64,000 nucleotides of DNA from Ferruginibacter sp. (GCA_019638485.1 JAHBTP010000001.1:310001-374000), one strand, 5' to 3'; shown: positions 8,080-17,928, counted from the first letter of the stretch. The notes: generated by a model from the sequence alone, not told the origin. Program-made: numbers and translations.

Positions 8080-11000
8080 ATGTTTAAGAAATTTATTGAA
8101 AGGCCTGTTTTATCAACAGTTATTTCAATTATCATCGTGATTTTAGGTATAATTGGAATTTATATTCTCCCCATTTCTCAGTATCCCAATATTGCACCTC
8201 CTACGGTTCAGGTATCTGCTACCTATACCGGAGCAAATGCGCAAACTGTTTTGGAAAGTGTAGTGATTCCTTTAGAAGAACAAATCAACGGAGTGGAAAA
8301 TATGAAGTATATGACTTCAACCGCAAGTAATAACGGTATGGCGTCTATACAAGTGTTTTTTGATCAGGGCGTAGATCCGGATATAGCTGCAGTGCATGTT
8401 CAAAATCGTGTAGCCAGGGCTTTGCCTCTTTTACCGGCCGAAGTGACTCGTCAGGGAGTTATTACTCAAAAACAACAAACTGATGCTTTGTTATGGTTTA
8501 ATATCAATTCAAGCAGCGATGAATATGATGCAACCTATATTCAGAACTACGCAAATATCAATGTAGTGCCGGCCTTGCAAAGAATTGAAGGAGTTGGTGA
8601 TGTGAGAGTACTTGGTCAAAGGTTGTATGCTATAAGAATTTGGATGGATCCACAAAAACTGGCAGCTTATGGTCTTGTGCCTGCTGATATTGTAGCTGCA
8701 GTAAATGAACAAAGTCAAGAAGCTGCTGCCGGAACGCTGGGACAAAATGCCGGCCAGGCCTTCGAATATGTGATTAGATATGGCGGACGATACAAAACAC
8801 CTGAACAATACCAGGATATTGTTTTAAAAGCATTGGGTGGTGGACAGTTTTTAAGATTAAAGGATGTGGCAAAGATTGCATTGGATGCACAGGGTTATAC
8901 CATTAGCTCACGTACTAATGGGAAAGAGGCTGTAACGATGGGCATTTATCAAACTCCCGGATCGAATGCACATGCAATTATTCAAGAGATACATAAAAAC
9001 CTGGAGCTGATGAAGGAAGATTTTCCTAAAGGATTAAATCTTTCTGTTACTTATGATACTAATAAATTCTTGAACGCTTCTATTGCAAAAGTTGTGACCA
9101 CTTTGTTAGAAGCTTTTCTATTAGTCTTCTTTGTTGTTTTTGTTTTTCTTCAGGATTTAAGATCAACGCTAATCCCGGCAATTGCAGTACCGGTGTCTAT
9201 TATTGGTACTTTCTTTTTTATAAGTCTTTTTGGATTTTCAATAAACCTGCTTACTTTATTTGCTTTGGTATTAGCTATTGGTATTGTTGTGGATGATGCC
9301 ATTGTGGTGGTTGAGGCAGCACATGCTAAGTTGGAGCAGGGGGGTAAAACGAGTTTGACTGCTACACAAGAAGCAATGTCTGAAATTACAGGAGCTATTA
9401 TTTCTATTACCTTGGTAATGGCATCTGTATTTGTTCCCATTGCCTTTATTCCTGGAACCACCGGGGTGTTTTATAAACAGTTTGGATTAACCTTAATTGT
9501 AGCGATTCTTATTTCTGCACTGAATGCACTAACGCTTAGCCCGGCATTATGTGCGTTATTTCTTCGTCCCCACGATCCTGAAAATAAATTAAAAAGGAAA
9601 AATTTCTTAGCTCGCTTTTATGCTGCGTTTAACGTTGGATTTAAACATACAACCAATCGCTATTTGCAAGGTGTAGCTTTTCTTTCCAAATCAAAATGGA
9701 TCGTAGTACTTTTTATCATGGGTTGTGTAGGATTAGCTTATTGGGGGTCTCAAACAACATCCAAAGGTTTTGTACCCAAAGAAGATAGAGGTACCATTTT
9801 TGTTGATGTTCAATTACCTGCCGGCGCAACTATGGATAGGACGGCGGCAATTACTGCAGAAATTAATAGAAGAGCATTACAAGTGCCCGGTGTTAAGTCG
9901 CTCTCCATTGCTAATGGGTTCAGTCTTTTAGGCGGCGCCGGAAGTAATTTTGCATTATCATTTCTTTCTTTGGATGATTGGAAAAATCGTAAGCCGGATT
10001 CTCTTTCCATTGATGCCATTACAGCCAAATTATTTGCTGCAACTGCAGATATCCAGGATGCAAAGATTTTATTTTTTGCACCACCAAGTATCCAGGGTTT
10101 TGGAACTTCTGATGGATTCCAATTTGAATTATTGGATAAATCAGGAGGCGATTTTAATAACCTGGATAATGAAAGTAAAAATTTTCTGAGAAGCTTATCA
10201 CAACGCCCCGAAGTGCAATATGCACAAACATCATTTAGCTCTTCTTATCCTCAGTATGAAATGGAAATAAACATTCCAAAGGCAAAGGAGGCGGGTGTTA
10301 ATGTGAATAATATTTTTAGTACGCTTCAAGGCTACATTGGCGGAATATATGCAGCAGATTTTTCTCGTTTTGGAAAACAATTTAGGGTTTATGTGCAAGC
10401 GCTTCCTCAAGACAGGGCAGATGCTTCCAGCCTTAATTCAATTTTTGTGAAGAGCGGCAGTGGTGAAATGGCACCCATCTCGGAATTTGTAAAACTTAAA
10501 AGAATTTATGGGCCTCAATCAGTAACCAGATTTAATTTGTTTAATTCTGTTCATGTTACCGGAGCCTCCAATCCGGGATTTTCTACCGGTGACGCTATTA
10601 ATGCTATTCAGGAAACGGCAAAAGAATTACCTGCCAATTTTGATATTGCTTATTCAGGATTGACGCTCGAAGAGATTACGGCAGGTAGTCAAACCTTTTT
10701 TATTCTGATGCTTTGTGTATTGTTTGTCTATTTTGTTTTAGCCGGACAGTATGAGAGTTATCTGCTTCCCTTGGCAGTAATGTTCTCATTGCCTGTAGGG
10801 GTTATGGGAGCTTATATGGTTACTAAAATGGCAGGACTTGAATTGAATATTTATTTTCAAATTGCCCTAATCATGTTAATTGGATTGCTGGCAAAAAATG
10901 CAATTTTGATAGTTGAATTATCAATCCAACGACGAAGGGCAGGTGAGTCTATTTTTCAATCAGCTATTGATGGGGCTAAAGTGCGCTTTCGACCTATTTT

Positions 11001-11229
11001 GATGACATCTTTTGCATTTGTATTTGGGTTAATGCCATTGGTGTTTTCGGCAGGTGTAGGTGCAGCCGGTGACCGATCTATAGGAACGGCCGCTGTGGGA
11101 GGTCTTTTTGTTGGTACTGTACTGGGTGTGTTTGTGGTGCCGGTACTGTATATGATGATGGAATGGCTTCAAGAAAGAATATCCCATAAGCCTCGTGGTG
11201 TTGTTTACAATTTGGACAATAATGAATAA
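8080..11229 (+). CDS. RND multidrug efflux pump, HAE1 type (AcrB/MexB-like)
   Basis: Trimeric inner-membrane drug/proton antiporter of 1049 residues, full length for the HAE1 family. It has the N-terminal MFKKFIERPVLSTVISI signature, 12 expected membrane helices and two large periplasmic loops. TM4 carries the proton-relay pair Asp405-Asp406 (GIVVDDAIVVVE). The TM10 lysine is present in LLAKNAILIVE. Pore and porter motifs such as GVENMKYMTSTASN and the late PILMTSFAFVFG are intact, so it should be functional. Substrates cannot be told; HAE1 pumps usually export hydrophobic drugs, dyes and detergents. It forms a tripartite system with the genes on either side. Confidence 0.95.
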   Translation: MFKKFIERPVLSTVISIIIVILGIIGIYILPISQYPNIAPPTVQVSATYTGANAQTVLESVVIPLEEQINGVENMKYMTSTASNNGMASIQVFFDQGVDPDIAAVHVQNRVARALPLLPAEVTRQGVITQKQQTDALLWFNINSSSDEYDATYIQNYANINVVPALQRIEGVGDVRVLGQRLYAIRIWMDPQKLAAYGLVPADIVAAVNEQSQEAAAGTLGQNAGQAFEYVIRYGGRYKTPEQYQDIVLKALGGGQFLRLKDVAKIALDAQGYTISSRTNGKEAVTMGIYQTPGSNAHAIIQEIHKNLELMKEDFPKGLNLSVTYDTNKFLNASIAKVVTTLLEAFLLVFFVVFVFLQDLRSTLIPAIAVPVSIIGTFFFISLFGFSINLLTLFALVLAIGIVVDDAIVVVEAAHAKLEQGGKTSLTATQEAMSEITGAIISITLVMASVFVPIAFIPGTTGVFYKQFGLTLIVAILISALNALTLSPALCALFLRPHDPENKLKRKNFLARFYAAFNVGFKHTTNRYLQGVAFLSKSKWIVVLFIMGCVGLAYWGSQTTSKGFVPKEDRGTIFVDVQLPAGATMDRTAAITAEINRRALQVPGVKSLSIANGFSLLGGAGSNFALSFLSLDDWKNRKPDSLSIDAITAKLFAATADIQDAKILFFAPPSIQGFGTSDGFQFELLDKSGGDFNNLDNESKNFLRSLSQRPEVQYAQTSFSSSYPQYEMEINIPKAKEAGVNVNNIFSTLQGYIGGIYAADFSRFGKQFRVYVQALPQDRADASSLNSIFVKSGSGEMAPISEFVKLKRIYGPQSVTRFNLFNSVHVTGASNPGFSTGDAINAIQETAKELPANFDIAYSGLTLEEITAGSQTFFILMLCVLFVYFVLAGQYESYLLPLAVMFSLPVGVMGAYMVTKMAGLELNIYFQIALIMLIGLLAKNAILIVELSIQRRRAGESIFQSAIDGAKVRFRPILMTSFAFVFGLMPLVFSAGVGAAGDRSIGTAAVGGLFVGTVLGVFVVPVLYMMMEWLQERISHKPRGVVYNLDNNE

Positions 11230-11238
11230 TCAGCTAAA

Positions 11239-12648
11239 ATGAAGAAGAAGTATTATATACCCTATATGCTTTTTGGGTTAATGATGATTAGTGTATCATC
11301 ATGTTATGTATCCAAGAAATATCAACGGCCATCTATGGCCACATCGGATTTATTTCGTACTGATCAGTTAATGGATAGTGCTTCTTTGGTAATGGACAGT
11401 ATTTCTATGGCAGAAGTGTCATGGCAAAATTTCTTTTCAGATGATTTATTGAAGGGATATATTCAACAAGGGCTGGATAGTAATTTGGATATTCGTATTG
11501 CATTGAAAAATATTGATGCAGCCGCTGCATTTGTTAAGCAAGGTAAAGCAACTTATGAACCTACATTGACTGGATCACTAACGTATAGCCATATACGAAA
11601 TTCAAAAAGCAGTAAAATTCCTCAGCGTGATGTTGATAATTTTGGGCTGGGTGTTAATGCATCTTATGAGCCCGATATCTGGGGAAAAATCCACAGTCAG
11701 GATAAGGCCTTTGTTGCAGCCTACTTGCAAACGGTTGAAGCACATAACGCTGTAAAAAGCCGGCTGATAGCCTCTATCGCTACTTTGTATTATCAACTTA
11801 TGGCGGTAGATAATCAGGTGGCAATAGCTAAACAAAGTATATTATCACGAGATAGCAGTCTTCAAACTACAAAAGCACTCATGCAATCCGGACAGCTTAC
11901 TGCCGTTGCAGTAAAACAAACCGAAGCTCAGTTATATGAAGCCCAGCTTTTGTTATTAAGCCTACAGCAACAAAAAAGAATTTTTGAAAATGCTTTTTGT
12001 TTGTTGTTAAATCAACCTGCACATGCGGTAGTTAGGAATAGTTTAGCCGATCAGGAAGTTACTACACCACTCCGCTTAGGAGTAACATCTGCATTATTGG
12101 CTAACAGACCGGATGTGCGGCAGGCTGAATTTGTCTTGATAAATGCTTTTGAATTGACCAATATGGCTAAAAGTAATTTTTATCCTTCATTAACAATTAC
12201 GGCAGGCACCGGATTCCAATCAGCTGATATCGAAAAATGGGTTGGGTTGAATGCTATTTTTGCCAATGTTGCAGGAGGGTTAGTACAGCCCATACTTAAT
12301 CGGCGCCAAATTAAAACGGCTTATGAAGTGGCAAAGGCCAAACAAGCGCAGGCATTATTTAATTATCAAAAAATATTGCTGGTTGCCGGTAATGATGTAT
12401 CCAATGCACTGTTTAATTATCAAACCGAAGTTCAGTCTATTGATATAATTGAAAGGGAATATACTGCCTTACGTACTGCTGTTGATTACTCCAATCAGTT
12501 GCTTTTGAACGGGCTTGCTAATTATTTAGAAGTGTTAACTGCAAGGCAAAGTGCATTAATGGCCGAATTAAATTTGGTTAATGCACGATTAGGTCATCTT
12601 ATAGCAGTAGTAGATTTATACCAGGCGCTGGGAGGAGGGTGGAGGTAG
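11239..12648 (+). CDS. Outer-membrane efflux channel, TolC/OprM (NodT) family lipoprotein
   Basis: 469-residue outer-membrane factor that provides the exit duct for the RND pump. The lipobox is SVSSC near residue 22, as in OprM-type channels. Two homologous halves, each with long Ala/Gln-rich helices, are evident (about residues 60-260 and 275-469), including the typical ANRPDVRQAEF and GGLVQPILN segments. It starts 9 bases after the pump gene and is the last gene of the operon. Convergent SprT-like gene 12721-13341 follows after 72 bases; I saw no convincing terminator between them. Confidence 0.93.
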   Translation: MKKKYYIPYMLFGLMMISVSSCYVSKKYQRPSMATSDLFRTDQLMDSASLVMDSISMAEVSWQNFFSDDLLKGYIQQGLDSNLDIRIALKNIDAAAAFVKQGKATYEPTLTGSLTYSHIRNSKSSKIPQRDVDNFGLGVNASYEPDIWGKIHSQDKAFVAAYLQTVEAHNAVKSRLIASIATLYYQLMAVDNQVAIAKQSILSRDSSLQTTKALMQSGQLTAVAVKQTEAQLYEAQLLLLSLQQQKRIFENAFCLLLNQPAHAVVRNSLADQEVTTPLRLGVTSALLANRPDVRQAEFVLINAFELTNMAKSNFYPSLTITAGTGFQSADIEKWVGLNAIFANVAGGLVQPILNRRQIKTAYEVAKAKQAQALFNYQKILLVAGNDVSNALFNYQTEVQSIDIIEREYTALRTAVDYSNQLLLNGLANYLEVLTARQSALMAELNLVNARLGHLIAVVDLYQALGGGWR

Positions 12649-12720
12649 CAGTAATGGAAATATCCCTTTTTTAATACTGCATTTTTTTTGTGTAAATCAA
12701 GTACCTGAATAATAATAAAT

Positions 12721-13341
12721 TTATTGTTTAAGCGCTATCACTTCGTATAAAGCATTAAACAAATATTCTTTTCCGGTAGCTAATTCCTTGCATTTATACC
12801 GAGTACGTTGTTTCTCACCACGTAAAAAAACACGACCTCCTTTAATTTTAAAAAATTGATTTATCCTAATCTGCTCAACGGTTGTCCAAGCTGATGGTGG
12901 ATTATATTTTTGTAATACCCGCATTAAATGTTCGTCAGCACAACTGCTGGCCGCAGGATTGTGTTGTGAACGCGTTAAAGAGTGGAGGATGTCATCAGGG
13001 AAAATATGCAAACGAATAAAATGCTGTATAAGAGAAGAAAAAGCGGATTTCCATTCGGGACCATGCGGGGCAATACGATTGCCATGTCTTTCAAATGTAA
13101 TTAAATGAGCCAATTCGTGTAGCAGGGTAATTAAAAAAGCATAAGGATTAAGATTGCCATTAACGCTGATTCGGTGGTTTTGAGTTTTGGTTTTGTGACG
13201 GTAATCACCCAAAATGGAAATTCGTTTGCGCGTTATAGTTAGATGTACGTTATATAGTTGTAGAAAATAAAGTACCTCGTTAATACACCCGGTTGGTAAA
13301 TAATTAGCTAAATATTCAAGAGGAGTTTCTTCTTTAGCCAT
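12721..13341 (-). CDS. SprT-like zinc metalloprotease-domain protein
   Basis: Predicted cytoplasmic zinc protein of 206 residues with the SprT signature. LLHELAHL gives the HExxH motif at His75-Glu76-His79, followed by GNRIAPHGPEW with His93 as the likely third ligand. The C-terminal part (about 150-206) has the beta-rich SprT zinc-ribbon-like layout but lacks an obvious paired CxxC; only Cys at CKEL is seen there. Bacterial SprT proteins have no firmly known role; the eukaryotic relative SPRTN cleaves DNA-protein crosslinks. Its start overlaps the upstream membrane-protein gene by 8 bases, so it is translationally coupled to the AtpZ-type genes, an unusual partner. Confidence 0.85.
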   Translation of the reverse strand: MAKEETPLEYLANYLPTGCINEVLYFLQLYNVHLTITRKRISILGDYRHKTKTQNHRISVNGNLNPYAFLITLLHELAHLITFERHGNRIAPHGPEWKSAFSSLIQHFIRLHIFPDDILHSLTRSQHNPAASSCADEHLMRVLQKYNPPSAWTTVEQIRINQFFKIKGGRVFLRGEKQRTRYKCKELATGKEYLFNALYEVIALKQ

Positions 13342-13726
13342 CTTTTTTACGATTCAACTTCATCACAACAAATACTTCAACACCTAAATAGGCAAGATAC
13401 ATAAGCAGGATACCCATTACCGCATTTTTGCTAAAATGAGGCCCGGAAACCTTTGCATAAATTAAAACACCGGCAGCTATAATTACCATTTTGATAATAG
13501 TAGATGCCATTACACTTCGAACAAAAACATTTGGGTTTTTATGCCCCAAAGCGCGATGTTGGTATGTGATACTAAATATAGTTAGTGCAAACAATAATAT
13601 ATTTCCTATTCTTAAAGCAAGCGGATCTACATGAATGCCTTCCAAGCGCTTTTGAAGAATTAAGATACAAACAAGTAGGATAAAAAATACAATGATAACC
13701 GGTAGGGTGACTCTAAATCCTTTCAT
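13334..13726 (-). CDS. Four-helix membrane protein, possibly AtpI-like
   Basis: 130-residue integral membrane protein with about four hydrophobic segments (residues 8-24, 38-55, 70-90 and 100-120) and a basic C-terminus (KLNRKKDG). In many Bacteroidota a protein of this size and topology sits between AtpZ and AtpB at the head of the ATP synthase operon, and the AtpZ-like gene is directly upstream here (4-base gap). A role in F1Fo assembly or Mg2+/ion handling is therefore inferred from context, not from motifs. Downstream it overlaps the SprT gene instead of atpB. Confidence 0.6.
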   Translation of the reverse strand: MKGFRVTLPVIIVFFILLVCILILQKRLEGIHVDPLALRIGNILLFALTIFSITYQHRALGHKNPNVFVRSVMASTIIKMVIIAAGVLIYAKVSGPHFSKNAVMGILLMYLAYLGVEVFVVMKLNRKKDG

Positions 13727-13730
13727 TTTA

Positions 13731-13934
13731 TTACTTTTTGCCGGTATCTTTTATGATTTTAATAATTACACCGGTGATTACCAGCAAAGGTAATAGCCAA
13801 ACCGCTAATGGAATCGTTAACTTCATCCATTTATCTAAAGACATCCCTCCATATACAGCAATGCCTATGGCCACTAAAAATTGAGTGGTTAAACCTATAT
13901 ACCTTAAATAAAAGGATGATTTTTTGTTATCCAT
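13731..13934 (-). CDS. atpZ: AtpZ/AtpI-type small membrane protein
   Basis: 67-residue protein with two membrane helices (about residues 15-35 and 42-60) and a conserved GMSLDKWMK loop between them, matching the F-ATPase gene 1/AtpZ family, which assists assembly or ion supply of ATP synthase. The start was chosen at 13934 rather than the longer frame up to 14018. That longer N-terminus lies wholly inside the bactofilin gene. The ATG at 13934 overlaps the bactofilin stop, a typical coupled start, and gives the normal family length. No other ATP synthase gene is present in the window. Confidence 0.75.
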   Translation of the reverse strand: MDNKKSSFYLRYIGLTTQFLVAIGIAVYGGMSLDKWMKLTIPLAVWLLPLLVITGVIIKIIKDTGKK

Positions 13935-14349
13935 GTGCAGCCAATGCAAGATCGGCAGAAAGCTCCATAACCAGCGTGCCCATTTTACAATGGCCATTGA
14001 AATGTGCAGAAGGCTCAATCATTAGCTTGCTGGCAGAGATATCACCACAGATATATGCTTTATCCCGTAAATACAACAAATCTTCCACTACCACCATTCC
14101 ATCTATTTTACCTTGAATATCTGCCGTAAATGCCTTAACATTTCCCTCAATTGCGCCGTTTGGACCTAAAACAAATTTTGCAGTACAGATTAAATTTCCT
14201 TTAAGCACACCATCAATTCGGATATTATCATTAGTCTTTATATCTCCACTAATTTCATTTCCCGAACTGATGAGGCTGGTTGTATTAATTTGATAGGAAC
14301 TTTTTTGTTTACGAAAATAAAAGCGCAAAAGGGTACGAATGTTTTTCAT
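13927..14349 (-). CDS. Bactofilin (polymer-forming cytoskeletal protein)
   Basis: 140-residue bactofilin. The central beta-helix domain (about residues 30-125) has the periodic pattern ISGDIKTNDNIRIDGVLKGN, then GPNGAIEGNVKA and GKIDGMV. The flanking tails are short, and the N-terminus is basic and aromatic (RTLLRFYFRK), a candidate membrane-binding segment. Bactofilins polymerise without nucleotides into filaments or sheets that scaffold envelope enzymes. Upstream, 47 bases away, is a small membrane coiled-coil protein that resembles the anchor of LytM/M23 peptidases, the usual bactofilin partners; downstream it overlaps atpZ. Confidence 0.92.
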   Translation of the reverse strand: MKNIRTLLRFYFRKQKSSYQINTTSLISSGNEISGDIKTNDNIRIDGVLKGNLICTAKFVLGPNGAIEGNVKAFTADIQGKIDGMVVVEDLLYLRDKAYICGDISASKLMIEPSAHFNGHCKMGTLVMELSADLALAAHG

Positions 14350-14396
14350 AAGGTTGGGGATTACCTATGAATAACGAAAAAATCATCCATTTAGTA

Positions 14397-14801
14397 CTAA
14401 AACGTAGATTTTTCTAAATTCCTGATTTTCAGCATATTGGTGTCAATTGGGATGGTTTTCCCTTTTAAAACCTTTTGAAGGTCCTCTAAATATTGTTTTT
14501 GCAAAATAAGTGTATGTTCAATGGAATCGGTACGAATTTTCAATTGTCTGAATTCTTTTACTTGTTTTGCATTCCCATATCCTGTGCCTGGTAGATAGTA
14601 TTTTAATGGGGTGAAGATGATAAAAGCGGTGGTTAGCCCAATCATCAGAAGAAAAACGGTGCTTAATAAAAAATAGGCACTTATTCTGTTCAGCCTGAAC
14701 TTTACTACCTCTTCATAGGTGTCTTCATTCATGATTACTAAACGGTAGTGGTTACGTAATCGTTTTAATGTATTATGAGGCCGGGTTTTTGCCATTGGCA
14801 T
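14397..14801 (-). CDS. Membrane-anchored coiled-coil protein resembling the N-terminus of M23 peptidases
   Basis: 134-residue protein with a basic cytoplasmic N-terminus containing HYRLVIMNEDTYEEVVKFRL, one membrane helix (about residues 43-65), and a short extracytoplasmic coiled coil (about 78-112). The N-terminal pattern is one I associate with Bacteroidota M23 (LytM) peptidases located next to bactofilins. Here no peptidase domain follows: the frame stops at 14397 and the bactofilin gene begins 47 bases later, leaving no room for a frameshifted catalytic part. It may be a stand-alone adaptor between bactofilin and a wall enzyme. The family call is by resemblance only. Confidence 0.65.
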   Translation of the reverse strand: MPMAKTRPHNTLKRLRNHYRLVIMNEDTYEEVVKFRLNRISAYFLLSTVFLLMIGLTTAFIIFTPLKYYLPGTGYGNAKQVKEFRQLKIRTDSIEHTLILQKQYLEDLQKVLKGKTIPIDTNMLKIRNLEKSTF

Positions 14802-14947
14802 TAAAAAACTTAAAATTAATGATTTATATGCTTCAAAATTTCAATTACCTTTTAACAAACAGTAGTGGTATAATCCCCATCTTCCATGTAAATTTGAAAA
14901 TAGATATAAAAAAAACCACGATATTTAGCCCTGTTTAACTAACCTTC

Positions 14948-17923
14948 ATGCGGCATATTTCAGTCAACTTATTATTGACCATACTTTTATGTTCTTTCTT
15001 AGGACTAAATGGCTTTTCACAACCTAATTGGACATTGGATCCATTTGGAAAGGAAAAAAAACCGGAGAAGTACGAAGAAAAGATGCTTGGGTCTGAAAAG
15101 ACAGCAACAAAAAAGTTCACTCCTTTTCGGCATTTTATACAGAATAATATCACTCGTTATAATTATTATTTTAATGCAAATACTAAACTAAACGAGGTTA
15201 TTGAAAGAGCAAAACTTTCAAACACAGACAACTATACTGAATTGTTGGCATTTTATCCTTATTCATTGGATAACACCGCTTCCCAGCAAATTGAATTGGA
15301 TTCGGTGATTTATAAATCCACAGCAGGAATTCTCTTGCATGATTTGCGAAATGATTGGATTGATAATCTTTATTTATTAATTGGCAAATCTTATTTTTTA
15401 AGAAAGGAATTGGATTCCGCTGCACTTACATTTCAATTTATTAATTACAATCTTTTCCCTCGTAAAAAAGGGGAGTTTGAAAATAGGGTAGTAGGTGGAA
15501 GAGAGCAGCAGAATGCAACTAAATCCAATGCGTTCTCTATAGCTGATAAAGAGAACCCCAATGTTTTGCAAAAAGTATTTTCAAAACGTCCAAGTAGAAA
15601 TGAATCTTTAATTTGGTTGGCACGTACTTTTATTGAACAGGAAAAATATGGAGAATCGGCAGGGTTGATAAATATTTTACAGCTTGACCCTAATCTCCCC
15701 AAAAGGCTTCAAAATGATTTGAATGTGGTAGAAGCTTATTGGTTTTATATGCAAAAACGCTATGACAGTTCTGCTGTATATCTCGAAAAAGGGTTATCGG
15801 CAGCAACTAATAAGCAAGATCTTGCCCGCTGGGAATATTTGCTGGGGCAGATGTATGAATTGTCCGGGCAATATGATAAAGCCTCTTTTTATTATGCAAA
15901 GGTATCAAAGCACACCGGTGATCCGGTGTTGGATATTTATGCACGGTTAAATGATGCTAAGATGTTAAGGGAAGCGGATAATGTAGAAGAATTAAAGCAA
16001 AGTGTTGTTCGCTTGCAGCGTATGGCCAAGCGTGATAAATATGAGTCTTATAGAGATTTAATTTATTATTCTATTGGTAATATTAGTTTGCAGATACCCG
16101 ACACCGTTAGCGCTATTGATGGTTTTACTAAAAGCAGCCGAAGCAGTGCCAATACTGAAGGATTTCACAGTAAATCGTTTTTTCAATTAGGAAATATTGC
16201 GTATAAACAACGAGACTATAAAAGTGCAGTAAACTATTACGATAGCGTGAAAATAAGTGATACGCTCTTACTTGATGAACATGATTTTGATTTTAATCAA
16301 CGTATGATTTCATTGCGCAAATTGGTGGCAGAATTGGTTATTATAGAAAGGCAGGATAGCTTGCAAATGATAGCGATGATGGAGCCGGAAGCCCAAGAAG
16401 AATTTATAAGAAAGGTTTTGAAGGCTGAACAGAAAAAACAAAATCAGAAAGATGCCGAAAAGGAATTAGATTCTAAGGGAAGTAAAGGACAAAAAGCATT
16501 GGATAACGCAAAAACAGGGAAAGGGGATTTATTTGGAGCACCATCAAAAGGAGATTGGTATTTCAATAATGCATCCATGAGAGCACGCGGATATGATGAG
16601 TTCATTTCTACATGGGGAAAACGAGATAATATAGATAATTGGAGACGAGTAAAATCTGCCATGGGGATGGATAACAAGGGAATGATTCCACAAAGCGTAC
16701 GTGATTCTCTTGAAAAAGCAAATGCTAATGAAAATAATTTCACTTTTGAAGGGATGTTGCAAAACGTACCGTTAACACCTCAGCAATTGGATAGCAGTAA
16801 TAATATTGTAGCACAAAGCATATTTAATATTGCCCGTATTTTTCAATTTGAACTTTTTGATTATGAGCAGGCGGTAAATATGTATGAACTATATCTTCAG
16901 AGATTTCCTAAAAAACTTCGTGATGGAGAAGTTTATATGGGCATGTATTATTGTTATAATAAATTAGGTGATGCTGTGCGCGCAGATCATTATAAAAAAT
17001 TATTGGATAGCGAATTTGGCGACTCTGAATCCGCACTTAAAATCAATAATCCGGAATTATTTGATCCCAACAGGATTGATCCTTTGGCTACCCAGCGATA
17101 TGAAGATATCTATAACTTGTTTATTGAAGGAAGGTTTGAAGATGCCATGAATTTAAAAAGAAATGCTGATAGCTTATATGGAACCAATTATTGGACGCCG
17201 CAATTGCTCTATATAGAAGCAGTACATTATATTCAGCAACGAGAAGATAGTATGGCCATTGTAAAGCTTAACAGTATTCTCACCCTTTATCCAGGTTCTG
17301 CACTATCAGATAAAGTAACGCTGTTAATAGATGTTTTAGGTCGGCGTAAAGAGATTGAAGATTACTTGACTAAGTTAGAAATAACCAGGGTGGAAGATAA
17401 TAAAGTACTGGTGCCGCAAACCGAAGAGAAGGAGAAAAGTATTACGCCTACAGCAGTAATGCCACAGCCTATTGCTCCACTCATGCCTTTAGTTAAAGGA
17501 ATGGATAGCACAATTGTTGCTTTGCCTAATTCTACTGATGGGGTTTTTACACTAAATGAAAGAGGACCACATTATGTAATTATGGTGCTGAATAAGGTGG
17601 ATGGGACTTATCAAAATGAAGCCAGAAATGCATTCCTGCGATATAACAGAGAAGTGTTTTTTGCCAAAGGATATACCATAACACGAGAAGGTTTGGATGG
17701 GGATAATGGAATATTAATTACAGGGGTATTCACAGATGCAGGGGATGCCTTAAACTATTTTGAAAAGTTGAAAAAAGCTGCCCCTCGGGAAATATCCTGG
17801 CTGCCTGCAAATAAATATTACTTTTTGATTATCTCTGAAGATAATCTGACTCTCTTGCGCGATAATAAAAATTTAACCGGATACAGAAAATTACTAAACA
17901 GTTTTTACGAAAACAGGTTTTAA
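14948..17923 (+). CDS. PorW/SprE-like type IX secretion / gliding motility TPR protein
   Basis: 991-residue exported protein with a signal peptide (about residues 1-24). It has a conserved N-terminal block (PFRHFIQNNITRYNYYFNAN), then TPR-like helical pairs (about 150-480 and 660-830), and a Lys/Gln/Asp-rich linker (about 480-560). The final domain resembles the SPOR-like C-terminal module of this family (HYVIMVLNKVDGTYQNEAR). SprE of Flavobacterium johnsoniae and PorW of Porphyromonas gingivalis are required for type IX secretion. Those are outer-membrane lipoproteins; here I see no clean lipobox Cys. It lies 5 bases before the PBP gene and is probably co-transcribed with it. Confidence 0.82.
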   Translation: MRHISVNLLLTILLCSFLGLNGFSQPNWTLDPFGKEKKPEKYEEKMLGSEKTATKKFTPFRHFIQNNITRYNYYFNANTKLNEVIERAKLSNTDNYTELLAFYPYSLDNTASQQIELDSVIYKSTAGILLHDLRNDWIDNLYLLIGKSYFLRKELDSAALTFQFINYNLFPRKKGEFENRVVGGREQQNATKSNAFSIADKENPNVLQKVFSKRPSRNESLIWLARTFIEQEKYGESAGLINILQLDPNLPKRLQNDLNVVEAYWFYMQKRYDSSAVYLEKGLSAATNKQDLARWEYLLGQMYELSGQYDKASFYYAKVSKHTGDPVLDIYARLNDAKMLREADNVEELKQSVVRLQRMAKRDKYESYRDLIYYSIGNISLQIPDTVSAIDGFTKSSRSSANTEGFHSKSFFQLGNIAYKQRDYKSAVNYYDSVKISDTLLLDEHDFDFNQRMISLRKLVAELVIIERQDSLQMIAMMEPEAQEEFIRKVLKAEQKKQNQKDAEKELDSKGSKGQKALDNAKTGKGDLFGAPSKGDWYFNNASMRARGYDEFISTWGKRDNIDNWRRVKSAMGMDNKGMIPQSVRDSLEKANANENNFTFEGMLQNVPLTPQQLDSSNNIVAQSIFNIARIFQFELFDYEQAVNMYELYLQRFPKKLRDGEVYMGMYYCYNKLGDAVRADHYKKLLDSEFGDSESALKINNPELFDPNRIDPLATQRYEDIYNLFIEGRFEDAMNLKRNADSLYGTNYWTPQLLYIEAVHYIQQREDSMAIVKLNSILTLYPGSALSDKVTLLIDVLGRRKEIEDYLTKLEITRVEDNKVLVPQTEEKEKSITPTAVMPQPIAPLMPLVKGMDSTIVALPNSTDGVFTLNERGPHYVIMVLNKVDGTYQNEARNAFLRYNREVFFAKGYTITREGLDGDNGILITGVFTDAGDALNYFEKLKKAAPREISWLPANKYYFLIISEDNLTLLRDNKNLTGYRKLLNSFYENRF

Positions 17924-17928
17924 GAAAA

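Noticed and set aside
13935..14018. Longer N-terminus for the AtpZ-like protein
   Set aside because: Entirely inside the bactofilin gene, and the family begins at the Met at 13934.
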